A DNA stretch of 64,000 nucleotides, from NCBI GenBank assembly GCA_026874595.1, contig CM049306.1, positions 49,860,019 to 49,924,018 of the forward strand, read 5' to 3'. Of this stretch, positions 46,441 through 58,640 are shown piece after piece. The notes under the pieces were generated by a model that did not search any database, was not told where the DNA came from, and was given only the letters and a program-made list of their open reading frames with translations. The position numbers were made by a program, and so were the translations under genes. Every line of letters starts with the position of its first letter. Position 1 is the stretch's first letter. Source of the DNA: Sipunculus nudus (lineage: Eukaryota; Annelida; Sipuncula; Golfingiida; Sipunculidae).

Positions 46441-47950
46441 TATTAGCTCAGCTGACTGTAAGTCATCTGAGCTATAGCGATCACTCTTTGTCCGTCGTCT
46501 GTCCGGCCATCCGGCCATCCGGCCGTCTGTCCGTTAACAAGGCACAAATCGTAACCACTGGACCTTGAATCTTCTAACTTTATATCCAGAGAGGTCCATG
46601 AAAAATCTGCTGGAATTAGGTCTCTGTTACCCATATCCTTTGAGCTATGGGGCCCCAAAGTACCCCCAAGAAATGTGAAAAATTAATACAAAAACTTCAA
46701 TATCTCATTAACTATATCACTGATGGTCATGATTTTTGGCATACATATTGATCATGAGATGTTTCATCAGTCTCTGCAGACTGGGTTACCCACCTCTATT
46801 TTTTTTTAAATTTTTTAGACCTTTAAAGAAAAGAACATCTGTTAACAGGGCACAAATCATAACAGCTGGACCTGGAATCTTCATTCTTTACACACAGCGA
46901 GACCCATGAAAAATCTCCATGGAAACCTGAAATTAGGTCTCTGTTACCCTAATCCATTAAGCTGTATGGCTCCAATATACCCCCAGAATAATGAAAAATT
47001 TGATACAAAAACTCCAGTATCTCAATAACTACAACACTGATGCTCATGATTTTTGGCATACATATTGATCATGACGTGTTCCATCAGTTTCAGCAGACTG
47101 GGTGAGCCACCTCTATTTTTTCAATTTTTTTCTACTTTTAAGACCTTTAAAGATGTGATTATCTGTCAACAGGGTACAAATTGTAACAAATTGACGTAGA
47201 ATCTTCATTCATGTCATGCAAGGAGGGCCATGAAAAGTGTCTATGGAAACCTGAAATTAGGTCTCTGTTACCCTAATCCATTAAGCTGTATGGCTCCAAT
47301 ATACCCCCAGAATAATGAAAAATTTGATACAAAAACTCCAGTATCTCAATAACTACAACACTGATGCTCATGATTTTTGGCAAACATATTGATCATGACG
47401 TGTTCCATCAGTTTCAGCAGACTGGGTGAGCCACCTCTATTTTTTCAATTTTTTTCTACTTTTGAGACCTTTTAAGATGTGATTTTTTGTCATCAGGGTA
47501 CAAATTGTAACAACTTGACCTAGAATCTTCATTCTTGTCATGCAAGGAGGGCCATGAAAAGTGTCTATGGAAACCTGAAATTAGGTGTCTGTTACCCATA
47601 TCCTTCAAGCTATAGGACTCCAAGGTATCCCTCAGAAAAATGGAAAATTTGATACAAAAGCTGAAGTATCTGAACAACTAATCCAGAGACCACCATGCAT
47701 GGATATTGACCATTAAGTGCTTTTACTAGTTTCTGCAGACTGATGGAGCCAACTGTATTTTTTTTTAAAGTTTATGCATTTTTTTCTCTATTTTTGAGGT
47801 TTGTTAATACAGACACAATCTCAGCCTGTTGGGTAATCTGTTTAATGCTTCAGTTGAATGGTTATATACTACCATTCAGATTATAAAATTTCCTTTTGCA
47901 AATCTCTTCCCAGTCAGCTGAGCGTTATGACCCATGGGTCACTTGTTCAA
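46441..47950 (+). repeat. ~310-325-bp tandem array bounded by GCTCAGCTGA ends
   Basis: Four units start at about 46540, 46850, 47175 and 47500; each has CACAAATCGTAAC, GAATCTTC, CATGAAAAATCT, GAAATTAGGTCTCTGTTACC, ATGATTTTTGGCA and GCAGACTGGGT blocks. Much of units 2 and 3 (e.g. CATTAAGCTGTATGGCTCCA) is identical. The array starts with AGCTCAGCTGACTGTAAGTC and ends with CAGTCAGCTGAGCGTTATGA, an inverted pair. Confidence 0.8.
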
Positions 47951-48045
47951 CTTGGGGGTCGTTTGACTGTCATTTTATCTTTAAAGGACAACCTCTGGTT
48001 GTTTACAATGGCGTAAACTATTAATATATGTGCCGTAAACCACTC

Positions 48046-48428
48046 AAGTGCAAGTCATGCACACCACATTTTCATTTCCTTCAAAATATACATTCTTTAT
48101 ATGTAACGGCAGCCATTTTGGATGCCATTTTGGCTTAAAATCAAAGATTTATTTTTAGTTGTTCACAGTATTGCACACAATTGATCTCCTTACCAAAATA
48201 ATTGCAAATTAACCCTTTGCAGTACATATATGCACCATATAATTGCAAATATATGATGATTTCAGATTTGGCAGCCATCTTGGCAGCCATCTTGAATATC
48301 TCAAAACCCTCAAAGATGCCAGAGTGGCATCATCCAGATTTGAATTCAGCACCATCAAAATAGGGTATAACTATCAAAAAACATTGGGCAGACCATAAAA
48401 CAAGCTTCCACCCCTGGCACCTGGACTA
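48046..48428 (-). repeat. right terminal inverted repeat
   Basis: Inverse complement of 44141-44536; inner boundary at CACTCAAGTG, outer boundary at CTGGACTA. Confidence 0.8.
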
Positions 48429-48629
48429 TACCCATTCTTTCATGAAAGACCTGTTACATAAAACACACAGAAACATTATAACCTCTATCTTCTCATGACA
48501 TAGTAGGATTGTTGTTAAATTGTGTCTATGTTAACAGGAGCAAATATGTATCTCATGCAGGAAACAAGCGGAAGGGTTATGAATACGGGGAATGTAAAGT
48601 TTGAACTTCCTGGGTCTTGAAAATATGAT

Positions 48630-49110
48630 TTGAGGATTGTTATATGGATTTTGAAGATTACGCCATATAACTTTAAGAATATAGGTCACAGTAACCTACT
48701 TTTTAGTTTACCCAGAAAACCTTTTGAGACCTGTCAGCAGGTGAAATTTGAACATCCAGGGCCTTATGGTTTGGATTTGTGCCGTTTAACGGATAAGTGG
48801 TTAGACAAAGAGTGATCACTATGGCTCAGCAACTGATAAAACTAATCATAATTAATGAACGGAGGAGTCTCACTATCTAGAACAGGGGTGCATTCAACAT
48901 TTAGGGAAGGGGGGGGGGGGGGGTAAACCCAGGATGACTAATGACAAAACCAAAAATATGGCCCCCAGCCCAGGTAAAGGGGTGGGGGATCCAGGCCGCA
49001 ACAATTGAAACTCATTAACAAATTGGGGGGGGGGGGGGGGGGAGGGGTCGGGGGGCTCCGGACCCTCACGACTCCTCCCTTGGATCCGCTTCTGCAAAAA
49101 GGAACCACAG
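48630..49110 (-). repeat. dispersed repeat fragments, including an inverse G-run repeat
   Basis: 48630-48825 resembles 36890-37080 (TATAGGT.ACAGT.A.CTA, AACCTNT.GAGAC..., GTTTGGATTTGTGCC, then ATCACTATGGCTCAGC). 48884-49110 is a G-run repeat whose right end CCTTGGATCCGCTTCTGC is the inverse of the start of the 37185 repeat. Confidence 0.5.
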
Positions 49111-49732
49111 CTGAGAAACTGGTATGACTGCTGTAATTTGACGATTACGATTATGAAGGGTAATGAATATGGTGATCTCATAATATTAAGATATAAACAT
49201 TTTTAAAATATTGACATCACTACTAGGTTTAAAATCGCCTTTATACAAAAGCATTTAATTTATACATTCTGGTTCATTTCCATAGTAAGCCAACAATACT
49301 TCGATTTAACAGAAGGGGTAAATTAAATGCTTTATAATTGCACGATTATTTTCATTTTTTAATGATTTTGGTATGCTCTTTTAATGATTTTGGTAAGTCT
49401 TGCAATGCTCCTACTTGACAACCCATTAGACCTTGGAATTGGTAGGATTCAAACTCTAGGTACGATAAAAAATTGTCACATACTATATATGCATTAAGCA
49501 ACGTGAACCATTTATTGCCATTAAATTTTATTTGACAGTAGCAAAGTTGTAAAATTCTTAATTTTTTAAAATGCAGTTTTTGGGTATGAAACAATTTGGG
49601 GCGTTGTGGTTTATAAGATGTCATTATTATTCAAATGTTATGTCTTTTTTCTATGCTATGTATTTTTTTTTTAAATCGAGGGGTCGGGCATTTCTGACTT
49701 TTAACATACGTACTCATCATTAGTTTAGTTTA

Positions 49733-49738
49733 TTTATT
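49733..49738 (-). promoter_or_regulatory. polyadenylation signal of AKR copy 2
   Basis: AATAAA on the minus strand about 110 bp past the stop, conserved with copy 1. Confidence 0.5.
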
Positions 49739-49844
49739 GCTCAGGCTTCCATTTCATATTTAAAAATCAACATTCGTAGGGAAAATACTAATTAATATTT
49801 TCCAGTGAAAAAAGACACGTCAGGTGGCCCATGTTCAATCTGAT

Positions 49845-49949
49845 CTAGAATGCCCCTGGGAGTTGTCGTTCCCTGGTCTTCTGAAGTGCGCTGAAGAGTG
49901 CGTGGAAGTCTCCTCGGTCATACTCGGACACCTGGTCAAGCAGACTCAT
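49845..49949 (-). CDS. AKR copy 2 exon 8 (C-terminus)
   Basis: Acceptor [29 protein letters not shown] to [12 protein letters not shown] at 49845-49847. Confidence 0.9.
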   Translation of the reverse strand: MSLLDQVSEYDRGDFHALFSALQKTRERQLPGAF

Positions 49950-52900
49950 CTGCAACAGAGGCCAAAATGTTTTGTCCGAAGTGCACGTTGGTCGGGACTT
50001 ATACTCACTTTACATTGACACAGGGTGATTCAGAGGATGCAGTGGGAGCCCCCTCTGTTCCTTATAAAACAAAAATAAAAGAAAATAGAATGATAAGCGC
50101 TTAATTTTGAGTGTCCCACCTGCGAGAATAATGAATGAAGATTAGCAGCACTCCCGGAATACTTGTATCTATGTGTTAAGGTGTTTAACCGTCCCCGCCC
50201 TTTTTCTAAATCCTGTATCCGGTCCGTATGATAAGCTGTATTTTATGATTATACCAGTGTGCTATATACTGAAACATATATGTCCAAGGACTACACTTCA
50301 CTTACGCAGTAGTTACAAATGGCTGTCCTTCTCCTTCGGTTTAACCACCGTAACATTATGTGACAAAGATTAAATCTGCGGGGCCCGTTCTCATTGGTTT
50401 GACCTGGTACCGGGTGAAAAACCAAAAAAAATAATTTTTTTTTAATTGACAGATATTTAATATAAGTATGATTGATGTGACTGACACTTTCTAACCTGGT
50501 CAGGTGACAGCTCCCATCCTGTGCCAGCATCCATGTTTTCCTCAAGCTGAGCCAGAGTTCTCGCACCAATGATCACTGACGTTACAGTAGGTTTCTGAAG
50601 CAACCAGCGGATGGCAACTTGAGAAGGACTCTTACCTAGGAGAAAAACGTGACGGTGATCTTATATGTGTGTGTTTGTGCGCCTAGCCGATAATGAAGAT
50701 TTACTATGCTTAATAGTTATTAATAGGAGAGGAATTGATATAGGGCTGTGCCCTGTTTTCCAATCCTCATTGCTTTGTTTTGCAATAAAAATATTGTTTA
50801 AACCAATAGTTATTATTAATTGATTATTAATCGATTATTAATGCTGTGCACCTTGTATATTACCATTCAGTTTGCTCTATAGATTTATACTTAATACAAT
50901 GACCGATCAAATTCAGTCTGACTTGTACATCACGCTGAAGTTCAAAGTAACGGCCGTGTTGTGCACTTGTTTGCTGCTTAAGCTTCAGTTTAAATGCTGT
51001 CTGCTGTCTGAAGTCGATTTAATCGATTATTAAGTAAACGACTTAATTATCATCGATATCATTGATAAATTCAATCACCACTAGTTTAAAGTGTTATAAA
51101 CTTTTTTTTAGAGAAGCTTTGCTTTACAGATCTGCACATATTGCACGGAGTGGTTGCATATTCCTCAAGTTAGCACATTAAGCACGACATGCTGCAAGGG
51201 CATTTATTTGCGTAATATTCATATTGCAATATTAAGATCAATGACTTTTTAAGGCTATAAAGTTATAATATTATTGAATACCATTCCAGAATAAGCAGGA
51301 GCATGGCCGCCTGAAAGAACTCAAAGAGAATCGGGTGGACTAATCCAAAACTGTTGGATATTGGTTCAAAATAATCATTTTAATAGAAACCTCAGCATTG
51401 AATGGTAGCTCTGTCATATTGAGCCCTTGTGAACGTTGAAAGCGAACGTTGGTTTCTATGTGGATTTATCTTCTGTGAAAGATTTAAAGATTCAGTGAAT
51501 GTTTTCCTCACAAATATGTAGTCAGAGTCCGTGCGAGTTTGTGTAGTAAGCACCAGGTGGCAGCTTAGGAAGAACTCTTACCCATAAGAAAATCTCGACA
51601 GAACGGTGATTATAACCTCTGCCAGGAGCGTTTGCGTTCATCCGGGTTCGTGTGTTTGTGTTTATGGGTGCATGTGTCTTTGTTCACAACATAGCTCACG
51701 CTATGAAGAAAGGAATCTCATGAAATTTTTAGAGTATTTCGGGAAATGGGATAAAGAAGAATTGATTAGATTTTGGCGTTGGTCTGACGCATTGTCTGTG
51801 TTCAGGAGCGTTATGAAAATATATTCATAACTGTACAGTTCCTTTTGCAGAACCTCAGATGTGAATGCAAACACGGTTTTCGGAGGATCCAACAGTAGGG
51901 AACCCCCCTCCCACAGGCTTGCATTCCTCTATATGCAGATTTCTAGTATATTTACCAAACAAATCCCCGCTATTAGCGGTCAGAGAGTGCTCCGGATGAC
52001 CCAACTTTGCTGTTTTTTAAGAAACGCAATAAAATATTTTCTTATGAGACCTCTCTGACAATGTGTCAGAAAATTCATTCTATTTGTAAAGGAATTACGT
52101 TAAAAGATGCACAGAACATCCTTTATGTACTTATGAGGCCATTCAGACATCAAAGCATACTACTCTATAGAGATAAAAAGGAACATATCCTTGTTATGAA
52201 TATACACATAATCAACTGTACGGAGACGTAGAGTCGAGTCTGGTTCAAGTCACACCTACCGACTTCTTTACAAACGACTTCCATAGTGTCCAAAATCCGC
52301 CAAAGCTGTTCGTTGAAAAAATTATTAACCATTAGTTTGTGCCATATATGTGAATTTGTAGTAAGCAAGGTGTTGATCCTAGTGCCCTCTGGTGGACTAC
52401 AGTCCTTTTCGTATTTTCCTGTCAAAAGTCCGCTACAAGCATATATGTATATGGTGAATAATGTATACTGTCACATTATCCTGCATCGAGGCATTTAAAG
52501 GGAGAAATCATGGGGTTGTTAAAGTATGATTGGCGACTTAGCAAGGTTCATTAACCTATTAAAACTGGAGCTTTTAGATTTTTTTATAGAAAAAGGATGA
52601 CCTTAAGAACTATTGTGCTTGTATATTGAAACAGAAAGTTCGGTACTTGAACACCATAAAATTTAAGTATTTTATTTTATGTAATTCATTATTAGCAAAT
52701 TTTGGTTTACCGTCTTATATCATAGGATTGGAATCCATGGTACCCTTATTAGAAGCGCACTTGTATGTATACCTTTTTAAATGATAGGTCCTCACATCAG
52801 GGTACATGGAAGATTTGAAATGCCGCGTCTAAAGTATATTATTTCCGTCAAACTGCTGGGATTACTGATTCACGCTGGTTGACTGTATTAATGGTTTACT

Positions 52901-55900
52901 ACCTGTAAGGAATATGGCGTTTTAAATTAAATACCTTTTTAATGGTGACCATGGTAACAGACCAAGTCCTTCTCGTTTACACACTTCCAACGGTTCCGGC
53001 TCTCCCTTGCGCTCCAGAAGGTTGTACTCTTGCTGCAAACATTTTTTAACTGGTTATAATGTTTACAAAGTTAAATTTAATACGATAAATGTGATATCAG
53101 GTACTTCGCCATGGTTTCAATCACAGGGGACTGTCTCAGAAAAAAAAACTCAAAACTTTGAGCCACAAACCCCTCGAAAAAACGATATAAACAATTGTGA
53201 CATAAACAGTTAATTATTAGTCAAGGCGGCTGTTCATGTAAAAAAAGCTTAAATCGATTGTTCGAGAGGTTTTTTGGAGTTATTTTTAGTTTGCTGCTGT
53301 GAGAGATTTTTGTAGTTACAATAATTATAATTGAGGCCGGAAGTGTTAGTATTTATCGTAGCAGGAGTTGATTGCCGGTTACAATAAAGAAATCGAAAGG
53401 CTTAGGCTGGTGGTTTATTTTTTTCAAGTCATCACCTGTAAGGTGACCCAGGGGTTGTAGCCCAGATAATGATTCAAGTCCACTGTCTTCTGTAGTTGCC
53501 AGCCGGTCAGGTTAGATCCTCCTACATAACGGACCTTCCCTGAACGGACCATGTCATTCATCGTGGATAGGACTTCTTTAAGAGGGGTGCCTTCATCCCA
53601 GTAATGAGGCTGTAATGATAATCCATGCTTTCAAATATATTGAAATATTGAAATTATTCTTGCCTAAATAATAAGGATAAAATAATTCGAGTAAAATGGT
53701 ATTTTTTCTATAAATTATACTTTACAAATTAAGATATTATTTTTTAAATGCACTATACATTCCATGCAATGTTCAATTAAAAATAAAAGAAACAAATTTA
53801 TGTTGCATTAACAATGTTTTTTTAAAAAATGAGAGTAAGATTTGAATAATCCCGAAACACAAAAATATTAAATGAGTTTTTAAAGAGGTCATTTAATAAT
53901 GGAGCATGGATTGCATACATTGTCCCTTTTTTTGTTTTTAGCATTCAAGTTCAACAATGAACAGTTCTTTATGACATCTGATAAAGATTGGATTTTCAAA
54001 CACACTCAGCAAGATTTGTCCAAACGCATGGTACTTTGACTGAAAAACTGATAAATACAAACAGGTACTTAATCACAGCCTGTGGCACCACTTTAATTAA
54101 CTCATCAAAGATATTGACTATCAGACCATCAAGTCCTAAACCACTCCTTCATCAGCAGCACAGGAGCATCATTACACATTCGCAGCAAACAATTAACTGG
54201 ACAAGGTGTGACACAATATACAGTGCCCAAGTCCAGTTAATTAATTTAGAACTGGCGTCAGAAGCAAAACCAGCCACCGAAACATTTTTAAGCTGTCAGA
54301 CTTTTTTTGCGACCTGAACACCCCCCCCCCCCCCTTCCTTTTCCCCTGGAACTGGGAAGCCTTTTTTTAGGTTTTTTCATAAGTCCTCGTGTGTCTGACC
54401 ACTCCGTTTCCGAAATACTGTTTTCAAATAATCGCTCTCTCCTTCTCCTTCCTGTTGTAATAGAAAATTAATAGCTATAATTCTTTTATTCGGGGTCCCA
54501 CTAGTAGTCTTAGGACAAATTGGACAATGCTAATCAATAAATAATGTTTGAATCTTGATCACTAAAAGTTCGACCTGAGCCTGCCTCACGAAATCTTTTA
54601 AATATCCACTGAGAAAAAAGGCTAACTTGAAAAGGCCTTAACCATAATATCGTGAAAAAGATTGGATCCCAAGGAAGGAACGGAATTTAAAGGAAACCCC
54701 TATAAAAACTACACAATATATAAACACATATTCTATTTGATTCTTTAGATGGGCAGTTCCAGTTTAATACTTTGATGCTTTGATAAGGTAATGTTGGCAC
54801 CAATATGTTATTTAAAGTGTAAAACTATGACCCCGCTGATGTCGGTATACTTTGTCGATTTTCTGGTTAAATTATCCTTATATACCTTAACCTTATAGCA
54901 TAGGGCTCATTTGTAAAGAGGATACTACCTGATATATGTCTATATAATCGGTCTGCAATCGTTTAAGACTTTCTTCAATTTCTTTTATGATGTGCTTTCG
55001 ACTCAGTCCTTCCCCGTTCGGATTATCTTGTTCCATCGGAAGTCGGCACTTGGTGGCAATTACCATCTTGTCTCGGTTGCACCTTGAGTAAAACTTACCC
55101 CATTCATACAAACGTCTTATAAAAACTTGTTTTACCTGTTTTCAGGGCATCGACTTTCGAGGACTTTTATTAACTTTAAGGTCTAATGATCGACATAGTA
55201 CCGCTGATTAAAATAACTTTGAAATTCATAGAAAAATGAAATCTAGCTGGAATTATATATACAAATTTAGAATCCTTAGAATATTCTCTATCAAATAAGA
55301 TATATATGATTAGTGTCCAAGTATTGTTTTGGAGATTTTAAACTTGAAATATTTTATTAAGATTTTTTCAAACGCGATATATACCGTATATTAAGCAAAT
55401 GGTATGTATGTCAAAATAATAACAGATGAAATTACATACAAATATCTCAAGGCTTTAATTTTTATTTAAATTAATAGTCTTTTTTCCCTGCCGACTTTTT
55501 TTATAATGGATGATACAACTTATTTATACATCCATATTTATTTAAAATGACGTATATCTGCTATCTCCTTTTGCGACATGTGTCATTATGCTGAAATTGT
55601 AAAAATGTCTATAATAGAAACGTATTGTGTAATCTAGCAGGTAGATCTTCTCATTCATCCTCATTAGTTTTTATTTATTTTAATTTTTAGGTTATAATGA
55701 GAATAAAATACCTATACAAAGATAAAAAATCGTACCGATTTTTCATCCAGGAGCCAATAATTTCTTCCGATCTGCCGAGGGAGTAGACGTTTGCTGTATC
55801 AATAAAATTACCCCCCAGTTCCGAGAATTTGTCTAAAATCTTATGAGAGTCCTCTTCCCCTGTAGTCTGTGCTCCCAGTAACTAAAATAAAATAAAAACA

Positions 55901-57080
55901 TCGTAGCATTAGCATTAAATGGCTACAATGGTTTAAACTTAACTTCTTCCCCTTACAGCGCAATCAAACTTAATTGCCCTTGTTGTGTCGTGACACTTAG
56001 AACAACTACTGCCATCTCTCGGAAAATTGTGTTACTATTTTGTGGTGCTTTGATGACTATTTGACACTAAATTCCGTCTATCGATACATGGCATCAAACA
56101 TAAAGTTTGTAATGATATAAACGTGCGTACGTATACACATGCATATGGATATACCTGAATACCCGACAGGATAACTCACCATTGACCGTGATAGCGGGAT
56201 GCTATTTTTTGGAATCTATTTGAATGAAATACTCCAGAAATATCTATTTTTCTTTATATAGTCCGCAAGGCAAAAGAAAGGTATAGTTCTCATACAATTT
56301 TTTTCAGAAACCATATTTTTATATTTTACCAATTTTCTATGTTTCGATAAAAATGTCATATGATCAGGGAATAGCATGAAAACAACATAATTGTTTTGCG
56401 AAACAGGCAACAGCAATTCATAACAAAGGAAATCTTATCATAATTGTTTTTTAATCTTTTTTAAACATGAAAATCAATATATTTTTTTTTTGTGCGGAGG
56501 GGTTAAAACTGACGCGGGCGGTGACTTTTTTGTGGCCATGATTTTTTCTACATGGACCGTAAATATGCATACGTGTTAATAAACCCTTTCTTTTACCTCT
56601 TTTCATCCAGTCTACCAACTCCACTATCAAACATTCTCCCTCGGGCGTTTCACCCCTAAATACTTGTGGTACGTTGTACTAGTCTACCTTTAACAACAAT
56701 GAATATATGTATTTACCTTTGCCGCAAATATAGTTGTCTCTTCTGACCTTTGATACTGATATTTGACAATCCTGACGGAGGGAGAGGTAAGATATTGAAA
56801 TTATTCTTATGGGTCAAACAAGGATTAATTGACAACCTAATATGACAACATATAAAGCAAAAAAAGAAAATCTTACAGGATTCTTCCCAAATGTTACAGT
56901 GCCCAGGCAGATATTCGACACCTTTAGACCACAGTTTCTGCTCAAGAAGTTGTACTCCACTTTTCGGGTTGATCCTGATAGCTTTCTTGTGGTTATGAAA
57001 CATGGAATAGATGGAATAACAGAGTTCTTTAGTTCCCCTACACCCAACCGGAACACGTGACGTGCGCTGACGGACCCCAT
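49845..57080 (-). CDS. aldo-keto reductase, copy 2, eight coding exons
   Basis: Paralogue of the 24843-31833 gene with the same intron positions and the same eight exon lengths: 56877-57080, 55736-55881, 54929-55082, 53436-53609, 52935-53032, 52260-52432, 50496-50635, 49845-49949; 397 residues, no stops or frameshifts. The tetrad is intact: Asp96, Tyr101, Lys128, His170. Differences from copy 1 cluster in the leader (residues 1-40), the 130s loop (KCRLP versus KCRRT), exon 6 ([25 protein letters not shown]) and the C-terminus ([18 protein letters not shown]), while the barrel core is nearly unchanged, as expected if both proteins function but with different substrate loops. The donor after exon 6 is a good GTAGGT. 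The start is chosen as in copy 1; the internal Met34 is Leu here. Function beyond NADP-dependent carbonyl/alcohol chemistry cannot be told from sequence. Confidence 0.9.
50496..50635 (-). CDS. AKR copy 2 exon 7
   Basis: 140 nt; [46 protein letters not shown]. Confidence 0.9.
51608..51860 (+). repeat. interspersed repeat, CCTCTGCCAGGAGG family (block 2 copy)
   Basis: Same position in intron 6 as 27285-27500 in copy 1, so it predates the duplication. Confidence 0.7.
52260..52432 (-). CDS. AKR copy 2 exon 6
   Basis: 173 nt; [20 protein letters not shown], then helix [15 protein letters not shown]; donor G|GTAGGT. Confidence 0.9.
52935..53032 (-). CDS. AKR copy 2 exon 5
   Basis: 98 nt; [18 protein letters not shown] and [11 protein letters not shown]. 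Confidence 0.9.
53436..53609 (-). CDS. AKR copy 2 exon 4 (catalytic His)
   Basis: 174 nt; [14 protein letters not shown] through NPWVTLQ, only a few conservative changes from copy 1 (NDM, KTVDL). Confidence 0.9.
53930..54420. repeat. insertion in AKR copy 2 intron 3
   Basis: No counterpart in copy 1. It holds a 109-codon plus-strand ORF (53988-54317) with no recognised domain and a C-run at about 54318-54333. Probably a transposon fragment; not assigned. Confidence 0.35.
54929..55082 (-). CDS. AKR copy 2 exon 3 (catalytic Lys)
   Basis: 154 nt; [20 protein letters not shown] and the [11 protein letters not shown] loop; ends IDIYQ|GTAGTA. Confidence 0.9.
55736..55881 (-). CDS. AKR copy 2 exon 2 (catalytic Asp and Tyr)
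   Basis: 146 nt; [19 protein letters not shown] identical to copy 1, with QTTGEED in place of QSTEEED upstream. Confidence 0.9.
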
Positions 57081-57086
57081 CTCTTC
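56877..57086 (-). CDS. AKR copy 2 exon 1
   Basis: Acceptor CTCAG before GAAGAGATG; donor CCT|GTAAGA. Leader [20 protein letters not shown], then core [16 protein letters not shown] identical to copy 1. Confidence 0.85.
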
Positions 57087-57544
57087 CTGAGTGGAGAATA
57101 AAAAGAAAACTTGTGACATTACAAAAAATAGAGACGTGTTGGTTAAAAACAATTATTAACTTTCATGTCTGTACATGACATGTGTTGGTGGTATTTCTTT
57201 GCTTCGAGAGTCATGTACCTTTGAGGACATCCCGTGGCATGCGCAGGTATCTGAATAGGCCAAGAAGGGATATCGTAATTCACGCCCCCCTTGATAAGAA
57301 ACCGCCCTGTAATAATCACCTTTTTCGTGTGTCTGTCCGTCTACAAAGTCGCGTCAGGATGATAACTCCAGTTCTGGCTGACAGATTGTTGTCAAACATA
57401 ATATATATATATAGCCCACCACTAAAGTAAGAACCCGGTTGACTTTTGGGTCACAAGGTCAAAAGGGAAGTTCGTAGGACCCACATCTTGTGGGTGAAGT
57501 TTAAGCCATACTTTAAGCTCTTATTTACCACAAGGTATGAAGGC

Positions 57545-57970
57545 TGACAAAAACACGCGAGAGGTATTGCTAAGAGATCGTCATTAATGTTCATGCATAT
57601 TCAATCATCAGGAGCAACAGGCCACATTATTCAGGTGTCTTCACAAACGTATCACTCGGTCCAGGAGTGTAGAGTTGAGGCGGCTAAATATGAGAAGTTG
57701 TTAAAAGCCTTATGTACAGGTTATTATAACATAATTTAGCTGGATAAGCAAAAATGTAAAGGAGCCATGTTTACCTGGTGTGAAGTTTGATTAGTTGAGT
57801 ATGGTGTTGGTGAAATTGTTGTATGTAGGGCCTGTGGTTGACACCCACATTTAAACACAGTCAAGGACCTACAATCATTTTTGTTGGTGACAGAACATTC
57901 TATACAACTAGACCTTAATTTCGAATACTCTTCCTCAATCCTTTTGAACATCAGATCTAGTCAAGCTTGG
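57545..57970 (-). other. conserved upstream block of AKR copy 2
   Basis: Counterpart of 33190-33700; see that entry for the shared motifs. It starts about 460 bp upstream of exon 1 here versus about 1.35 kb in copy 1, the difference being the repeat inserted at 32295-32994. Confidence 0.3.
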
Positions 57971-58485
57971 CCTTCAAAACTCAAAATTGGACACCTATTT
58001 ATTCTTTAATAAGGATTAATAAGTGCTAATCGACTGAGACCGTTTTCCTTATTTTTATATTTTCTAGTGTAATACTTTAGAAATATAGATACTACAACGT
58101 TTGATCAACCATGTGTAAATAGGATTTTATGCACTCTAGGCGTTTATTTTGCAAATTACGAAAATGTGTACCAACTTAAAGGCAAAAGTTGACAGTTTGT
58201 ACGGTTTGGTGTTATAATTGTAATTCTATGCATTTTATTCTTTCTAAAATGTATATAAACCACCAATGAGTATTTTAACAGAGTTGCCCATCTATAAATA
58301 ACGATATGTAAATGTATAGTTTTTGCGGACAAGCTCAAATCTTTAACACTTCTACCATTTGGGTACACAGAGTACAAAGAAAACCTGTAGTCGGGGACAC
58401 TGCCGCTACAACTTTTGATTTTTTTACACCCATCAATAACACCCTCACTCTGCCGCTTGCTCTGTTACACATAAATTAATTGTCT

Positions 58486-58640
58486 TCGCCAGGAGGGAAT
58501 GTGGTCTTCCCAGTTTGTGTATGTGTGTGTATTCACAACATAATTCACGAAGGTCTTAAAATTTGGGCCAATGAAGAATCAATCAGATTTTGGTGTCGAT
58601 CAGGTACATAGTCCAAATCCAGGATGTCATCTAAGAATAA
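58486..58640 (+). repeat. interspersed repeat, CCTCTGCCAGGAGG family
   Basis: CTTCGCCAGGAGGGAATGTG, GTGTGTGTGTATTCACAACA, TAATTCACGAA and TTTTGGTGTCGATCAGGTAC. Confidence 0.6.

Larger units (their letters stand above)
44141..48428. mobile_element. 4.3-kb composite element with ~390-bp terminal inverted repeats
   Basis: The left arm (44141-44536) and the inverted right arm (48046-48428) match along their lengths: outer end TAGTCCAGGTGCCA, then TGTTTTATGGTCTGCCCAATG, GGATGATGCCACTCTGGCATC, TATTCAAGATGGC.GCCAAGATGGC and inner end AATGTGGTGTGCATGACT. TAC flanks both outer ends (44138-44140, 48429-48431), a possible 3-bp target duplication. Inside are two opposed fragments of a transposon-associated protein gene (44537-45182 minus, 45470-45819 plus), a tRNA-like SINE (46013-46310) and a tandem repeat array (46441-47950) that looks inserted later. 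The superfamily was not identified. Confidence 0.65.

Noticed and set aside
53988-54317. 109-codon plus-strand ORF in AKR copy 2 intron 3
   Set aside because: No recognised motif and no splice context; probably part of a transposon fragment.
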